DNA of 64,000 bases, from contig OY727099.1 in NCBI GenBank assembly GCA_963402885.1, positions 22,153,001 to 22,217,000 of the forward strand. Reading direction: 5' to 3'. Positions 61,501 through 64,000 of this stretch are shown here, piece after piece. How positions within the stretch are numbered: the first letter of the stretch is position 1; each line of letters begins with the position of its first letter. The notes beneath the pieces were generated by a model. That model was not told the DNA's origin. It was given only the letters and a program-made list of their open reading frames with translations, and made no database searches. The translations under genes and the position numbers were made by a program. The stretch comes from Antedon bifida. Its lineage: Eukaryota > Echinodermata > Crinoidea > Comatulida > Antedonidae.

Positions 61501-62775
61501 ATAAAATCTATGTTATTCCTTATGACTGTTTACACAAAGCATGGAGCGGAATGGGCTGAGGATACAGATTCTACGTGGGATAAGCTGTTATCGCTCATCT
61601 GTGTAAATTGGCCTTTAATCTTTTCGAATAATTTACCAAGTTATTTATCATACAAATGTTGTTTAGAATAATTAATGTATAGTGATTGTTATGCAATGAA
61701 GATCAAGTCTTCTTTCCTAATCTGTAACATTATTTTAACACATTTCATATTTGTATTAGAGCACCATTATTGACCAATCAATACCATATTAAAAAATATA
61801 TACTGTATCAACAGTGTGTTTAACAGCCCCAAAGGCCTAGCATTACAGCAATGTAAACATACTCACTGTAACGTCTGTCCATCTCATCTGTAAACGGCTC
61901 TCAGTGCCCATAAGAAACGAGTAAAAACAAAGATGATTCACGCTGAGGTACAGCCACCCACGATGTGGCATTTTACCTTTCCAGTAACTACATGAATAAT
62001 CTGTAAATAAACAAACAAAATTATCATTTTTATTTTTTTTACATAAAAATGGAACTAAAATAAATGGCAATATTATTATTTAAATTTTTACAACTTTTCC
62101 ACACAATTCCATCATCCGACCAAGGTAGTGAAATGTCGCTATTATGTCTATTAATTATTAACAAGTAAGACTGGATTTATTATTTTATACTCTTAATACT
62201 CTACATAGATGAATGACAATATCCATACCCATAAAAATAATTTGATATTATCATTGTAAGCATCGTTATCATTGTTATCATCATTATCATCAATATCATT
62301 GTTATCATCAATATCATTGTTATCATCATTATTATTGTTATCGTTGTTATCATCATTATTATTGTTATCATCATTATCATTGTTATCATCATTATCATTG
62401 TTATCATCATTATCAATATCATTGTTATCATCATTATCAATATAATTGTTATCATCATTATCATCATCATTATCATTGTTACCATCATTATCATTCATCA
62501 TCATCATCGTTCATTATTATCATCGTTCATTATTATTATGATCGCATACAAACTATCATTATCATTATTACACTTAATCACAATTACTTTTTACCATTAT
62601 GTATTAAAATAAATAAAAACTATTCATTCATTATCTTCATTCTCATCAGTATCACTATCAATGTATCATTATTAGTAAATAATTAACGTACAATTTACTA
62701 ATTTTTCATCTTCAGACAATGTGAACAGCTTCCTCCATTTTTCACATGCTGACTTGAAAGATTTGCTGTCTTCGT
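46597..62775 (-). CDS. TBC1D9: TBC1D9-type Rab GTPase-activating protein, 22 exons (N-terminus outside window)
   Basis: Rab-GAP of the TBC1D8/9 subfamily; about 1209 residues and the stop are here. Exons (minus): 62775-62692, 62000-61867, 61172-60976, 60184-60119, 59887-59755, 59061-58951, 58462-58374, 57580-57450, 56089-56027, 55468-55312, 54601-54493, 53836-53647, 53451-53305, 53200-53089, 52162-51928, 51234-51022, 50594-50424, 49965-49794, 49114-48969, 48444-48297, 47915-47797, 47301-46597; every phase joins. Order: GRAM domain 1 ([17 protein letters not shown]), [18 protein letters not shown] domain 2 ([17 protein letters not shown]), serine-rich linker, TBC domain with the arginine finger IERDLHR and glutamine finger YCQAMN, then a degenerate EF-hand region (LNFKDF), an acidic low-complexity stretch, a charged coiled-coil segment, and [19 protein letters not shown] near the end. 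Both catalytic fingers are intact. TBC1D9 versus 9B or 8 cannot be settled by eye. Confidence 0.96.
47506..47667. mobile_element. MITE family A copy (TBC gene last intron)
   Basis: AGCTCTGTCTCCACTATCAA at the left and TTTTATAGTGTAGACAGAAC at the right; interior CCCATATATGGACATGATGA. Confidence 0.8.
48118..48283. mobile_element. MITE family A copy ending 13 bp from a TBC gene exon
   Basis: ATCTGTCTATACCATCAAAC at the left and GATAGTATAGACAAAGCTTT at the right. The next exon begins at 48297, so the element lies just past that exon's 5' splice site. Confidence 0.8.
49989..50153. repeat. Long inverted repeat (about 55-bp arms, 50-bp loop)
   Basis: AGGATTGTAATTGTATTTAA (49989) continues through GGAGTAGCTTTGCGTCAGG; its complement runs from about 50093 (CTCAATTACTC) to 50153 (AATTACAATCCT). 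Few mismatches. Lies in a TBC gene intron, starting 24 bp from the exon ending at 49965. Probably a MITE with a minimal core. Confidence 0.85.
50154..50270 (+). repeat. tRNA-like SINE fragment
   Basis: AGGCTAGTGATCTGGAGGTC followed by ATCGGTTCGTGTCCCAGAA (B-box-like GGTTCGTGTCC). Directly abuts the inverted repeat at 49989-50153. No full cloverleaf seen. Confidence 0.45.
51383..51565. repeat. Dispersed repeat family D, copy 2 (TBC gene intron)
   Basis: TTCAGTCAAAGACATGGTCT, GTACTAGTACACCGGCAGA, CTCGAAAGATGTACTA and TGTGTACACTGGACC, in the same order as in 26433-26700. Confidence 0.6.
52445..52745 (-). repeat. Repeat family E, copy 1 (TBC gene intron)
   Basis: AAAGTACTATTTAACAATTA, ATAGTGCGTACTATTGCACG, GTTATATAATATAAAAATAA, and at the right GGTGTTGAACCCAGGACCAT, whose complement is B-box-like (GGTTCAACACC). 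Probably a SINE inserted in minus orientation; matches 56212-56520 throughout. Confidence 0.65.
52783..53075. mobile_element. MITE family B copy ending 13 bp from a TBC gene exon
   Basis: Interior ATGCCATTTGAATGTCACAT and TTTAACCAAAAATTGAATTA, right end TTCGACAATACATCTTTAA; left end decayed. The exon boundary is at 53089. Confidence 0.7.
53531..53598 (+). repeat. SINE head (family S-like)
   Basis: GTGGTGTTGTAGCTAGGTGG (A-box-like) and GGCCTGGTTCAAATCCTA (B-box-like). Body missing. Confidence 0.5.
53907..53950 (-). repeat. SINE family S tail fragment
   Basis: Complement of the family S 3' region: CATACGCATTCAACAGCGAG and AAATTACAGGATGGA, as in 26839-27009. Confidence 0.45.
54110..54325 (+). 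repeat. LINE-like 3' end with (ATT)n tail (TBC gene intron)
   Basis: Non-coding stretch ending ACTAATAAATGTTGAATT followed by ATTATTATTATTATA. Contains a short inverted pair GTCTTGCGTGACAAGT / CTTCTTGCAAGATC. No RT fragment recognised. Confidence 0.35.
54660..54860 (+). repeat. Dispersed repeat family G, copy 2 (TBC gene intron)
   Basis: CAGTGGCGTAATTACTAGGA, CATTCACTGGCTAAA, AGGAAAAAACAGGCATTAAA and CTAAGAACGCC, collinear with 9088-9243 and longer at the 3' end. Confidence 0.55.
55613..55771. mobile_element. MITE family A copy (TBC gene intron)
   Basis: AGCTCTGTCTACACTATCGA / TTTGATAATGTAGACAGAGC; interior AATATGGTAGTGATATGCCC and CCATATATGGGCACATCAC. Confidence 0.85.
55817..55932. mobile_element. 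MITE family A copy, right end decayed (TBC gene intron)
   Basis: AGCTCTGTCTACACTATTAA at the left and TTTCATAGTGTAGAC at the right. Lies 45 bp from the previous copy, in opposite orientation by interior order. Confidence 0.75.
56212..56520 (-). repeat. Repeat family E, copy 2 (TBC gene intron)
   Basis: AAAAAGTACTATTTAACGAC, ATAGTGCGTACTATTGCACG, TGACAGGAATTGATTTAAG, GTTATATAATATAAAAATAA and AGGAGTTGAACCCAGGACCA. Probable minus-strand SINE, see 52445-52745. Confidence 0.65.
56871..57004. mobile_element. MITE family A copy (TBC gene intron)
   Basis: AGCTCTGTCTACACTATTAA / TTTGATAGTGTAGACAGAGC; interior ATATATGGACATGGTGATG. Confidence 0.85.
57629..57783. mobile_element. MITE family A copy, left of nested cluster
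   Basis: TTCTGTCTACACTATCAAAC / GATAGTGTAGACAGAGCTTA; interior AAATATGGTAGTGATATGCC. Followed immediately by a hairpin arm (57784-57827). Confidence 0.85.
57784..58040. mobile_element. Palindromic element split by a family A insertion
   Basis: Left arm 57784-57827 (GGTCGCTGTAAGTAATTTGA, CAAATAATGATCCGATG) is complementary to right arm 57994-58040 (CATCGGATCATGATTTGTC, AAATTACTTACAGTGCATGG). The 163 bp between them are a complete family A MITE (57830-57992). Related to the interior of 35758-35925. Confidence 0.8.
57830..57992. mobile_element. MITE family A copy nested in another palindrome
   Basis: AGCTCTGTCTACACTATCAA / TTTGATAGTGTAGACAGAGC perfect ends; interior AAATATGGTAGTGATATACC. Confidence 0.85.
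58043..58187. mobile_element. MITE family A copy, right of nested cluster
   Basis: AGCTCTGTCTACACTATCAA at the left; right end partly lost (AGTTTGCAGACAAGGCTTTA). Confidence 0.8.
58602..58738. mobile_element. MITE family A copy (TBC gene intron)
   Basis: ATCTCTGTCTACACTATCAA / TTTGATAGTGTAGACAGAGC with a shortened interior. Confidence 0.85.
59233..59568. mobile_element. MITE family B, full-length copy (TBC gene intron)
   Basis: TTAAAGATATATTGTCCC / GGGACAATACATCTTTAA ends; interior ATGCCATTTTATTGTCACAT, TTTGACCAAAAACTAGATTG, TAAAACTGCAAAATGGCC. A good reference copy of the family. Confidence 0.85.
60231..60455 (+). repeat. tRNA-derived SINE (family S), copy 3 (TBC gene intron)
   Basis: TGTAGCTTGGTGGTTAATGT (A-box-like), GGTCCAGGGTTCAATTCTGA (B-box), CTAGTGTCAGGGT body and tail GGATGCGTATGAAATAAAC. 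Starts 47 bp from the exon at 60119-60184. Confidence 0.8.
60571..60860. mobile_element. MITE family B copy (TBC gene intron)
   Basis: TTAAAGATATATTGTCTAC / AAAAATACATCTTTAA; diverged interior with long A-runs. Confidence 0.75.
61460..61617. mobile_element. MITE family H, uninterrupted copy (TBC gene intron)
   Basis: Ends AAGGCTAATTTCCACAGATA and (complement of right end) AAGGCCAATTTACACAGATG form about 30-bp TIRs. Interior AGATTCTACGTGGGATAAGC matches the flanks of the family C insertions at 2820-3323 on the other strand. Confidence 0.7.
62245..62570. repeat. ATC/ATT-rich imperfect microsatellite
   Basis: Long tract of interspersed ATC, ATT and GTT triplets (ATCATTATCATTGTTATC type), about 300 bp, in a TBC gene intron. 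Open frames across it (poly-Asp/Asn or Ile/Met) are artefacts of the repeat. Confidence 0.9.
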
Positions 62776-63292
62776 CTGAAAAAAATGAGTTAAATTATTT
62801 TAACAATTGCCTACTGCTCAAGAACAACATGTGGACCAAAGACCCAAAAGAATAGTGGGAAACACTTAAAAAAAATATAATCTACAGGAATAATATAACT
62901 GAACATACATAAAACAATAAATTCTTATTCATAATAAAGAAGATAACAATAACATTCTCATGGACTAATTAAAATGTGTGGTTATTTGTACTTCATTAAT
63001 TAGGTTTATTAATCAGCTGAACCATACTCCAGCCACTGAACTATTGATTCTATATCCAATGTACTGTAAGGTTAGGGATGAACATGTTACAATTATTTAT
63101 CCGTGTGTACCGCACTACAGCGTGGTAGCTACATTATGAAGGTCACATTTCATTAATGAGGTGTTTGTAGTCGTGCTCAATGAAGCCTATAAGACTAAAA
63201 CGTGAAGTTATGTTTACATTTCTTAATTAGTTCTAAATATTAATGAAGTAACAAAATAAATTATGATGATGCGAATGAGATGTCAAGGCTTA

Positions 63293-63410
63293 AGCTCTGT
63301 CTAAACTATCAAACTTTGTGACAACAAAATGTGATGTGTCCATATATGGACATGATGATGTCATATCACCATATTTGGGTATATCACTACCATATTTAGG
63401 CACATCATAC
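63293..63410. mobile_element. MITE family A, right end missing
   Basis: AGCTCTGTCTAAACTATCAA at the left; interior CCATATATGGACATGATGAT; stops at GGCACATCAT. Confidence 0.75.
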
Positions 63411-63513
63411 CTATTGTACACATGACAGATATCACAAAGCAACTGTAATTATGTACAATGGTAAAATACTGATCTGCTGATTAGTACTGGAAACTGTGGG
63501 AAATAGATATCTT

Positions 63514-63653
63514 AGGTTCTGTCAAAAAAGTGTGATGTGCCCAAACATGGTAGTGATATGCCCAAATATGGTAGTGATATGACATCATCATGTCCATATA
63601 TGGGCACATCACATTTTTTGTCACATAAAGTTTGATAATATAGACAGAGCTTT
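63514..63653. mobile_element. MITE family A, left end shortened
   Basis: Left end reduced to GGTTCTGTC; right end TTTGATAATATAGACAGAGC; interior AACATGGTAGTGATATGCCC. Confidence 0.75.
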
Positions 63654-64000
63654 AAGATTTATCAATCTATTCATAGTGCGCAGAAACTGGGGGTCAGGAA
63701 GGTCAATTAACAGCCCAAAAAAAATAATTATCGGATATCAACATCAGCCTTTATGATTCCCAAACATTTTCGCAATAATTTTGACCCCTTACCCCAAATC
63801 ATTTTTCATGCCCACAAATCTATTTACAGGTCTTCAATTACTTTATAGCAATAAGTCTAATAATTTCTTTGATAACGTTACTTGAAAAACTAATCATTAT
63901 AACCTTTGTATAAATCCCACCATTGATCTTATAATCTGAAGTTATAAAGCCCAGCAACGTTTATTTAAAAAACAAAGGTGAAAACATTTGCAAGTAAGTT

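Larger units (their letters stand above)
62776..64000. other. Intron of the TBC gene at the right edge
   Basis: The exon at 62692-62775 starts mid-codon, so an upstream exon exists, but none was recognised up to 64000. Two family A copies are present at 63293 and 63514. Confidence 0.6.

Noticed and set aside
62193..62507. Asp/Asn-rich and Met/Ile-rich open frames
   Set aside because: They are translations of the triplet microsatellite in different frames, inside an intron.

Overview
The window is eukaryotic nuclear DNA from an animal, AT-rich, with short coding exons bounded by GT-AG introns and with introns full of short transposon-derived repeats. The encoded proteins look like conserved bilaterian housekeeping proteins close in length and sequence to their vertebrate counterparts. 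With the dense MITE/SINE load this suggests a marine invertebrate, possibly a deuterostome such as an echinoderm or hemichordate. That placement is an inference; no species-diagnostic feature is visible. There is no CRISPR array, operon, plasmid or viral gene.

Layout: (1) 1-549, minus strand: the first two coding exons of a tetraspanin that continues off the left edge; about 11 kb of non-coding DNA upstream of it holds possible non-coding first exons, full CRE palindromes, a cluster of octamer motifs and a long 16-bp minisatellite. (2) 11631-14656, minus: a complete five-exon ribosomal protein S13 gene (151 aa). (3) 15097-22836, plus: a complete 14-exon glycogen synthase gene (679 aa), head-to-head with RPS13, start codons 440 bp apart. 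(4) 25752-30635, minus: a complete nine-exon NADH-cytochrome b5 reductase gene (306 aa). (5) 33937-43346, minus: a complete 12-exon fatty acyl-CoA reductase gene (514 aa), FAR1-like, including a separately spliced C-terminal membrane-anchor exon. (6) 46597-62775, minus: 22 exons covering about 1209 residues of a TBC1D9-type Rab GTPase-activating protein whose N-terminal exons lie beyond the right edge. All these gene models were assembled by hand from splice sites, and exon phases join in frame throughout.

The genes do not form one pathway. CYB5R and FAR1 are neighbours on the same strand and both serve lipid redox metabolism, but co-function is not shown by the sequence.

The most distinctive feature is the repeat landscape. 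One palindromic MITE family (called A here, ends CTCTGTCTACACTATCAA) has about 20 copies, mostly inside introns of FAR1 and the TBC gene. A second TIR family (B, ends TTAAAGATGTATTGTCC) has about 10. There are also tRNA-derived SINEs, a hAT-like MITE with an intact 8-bp target duplication, and nested insertions that reveal relative ages and target sites. I did not find a convincing new multi-gene system. The best candidates for a second look are the extended phosphorylation ladder in glycogen synthase, the stop codons built into last-intron donors of RPS13 and FAR1, the nested palindromes, and the octamer/CRE clusters.
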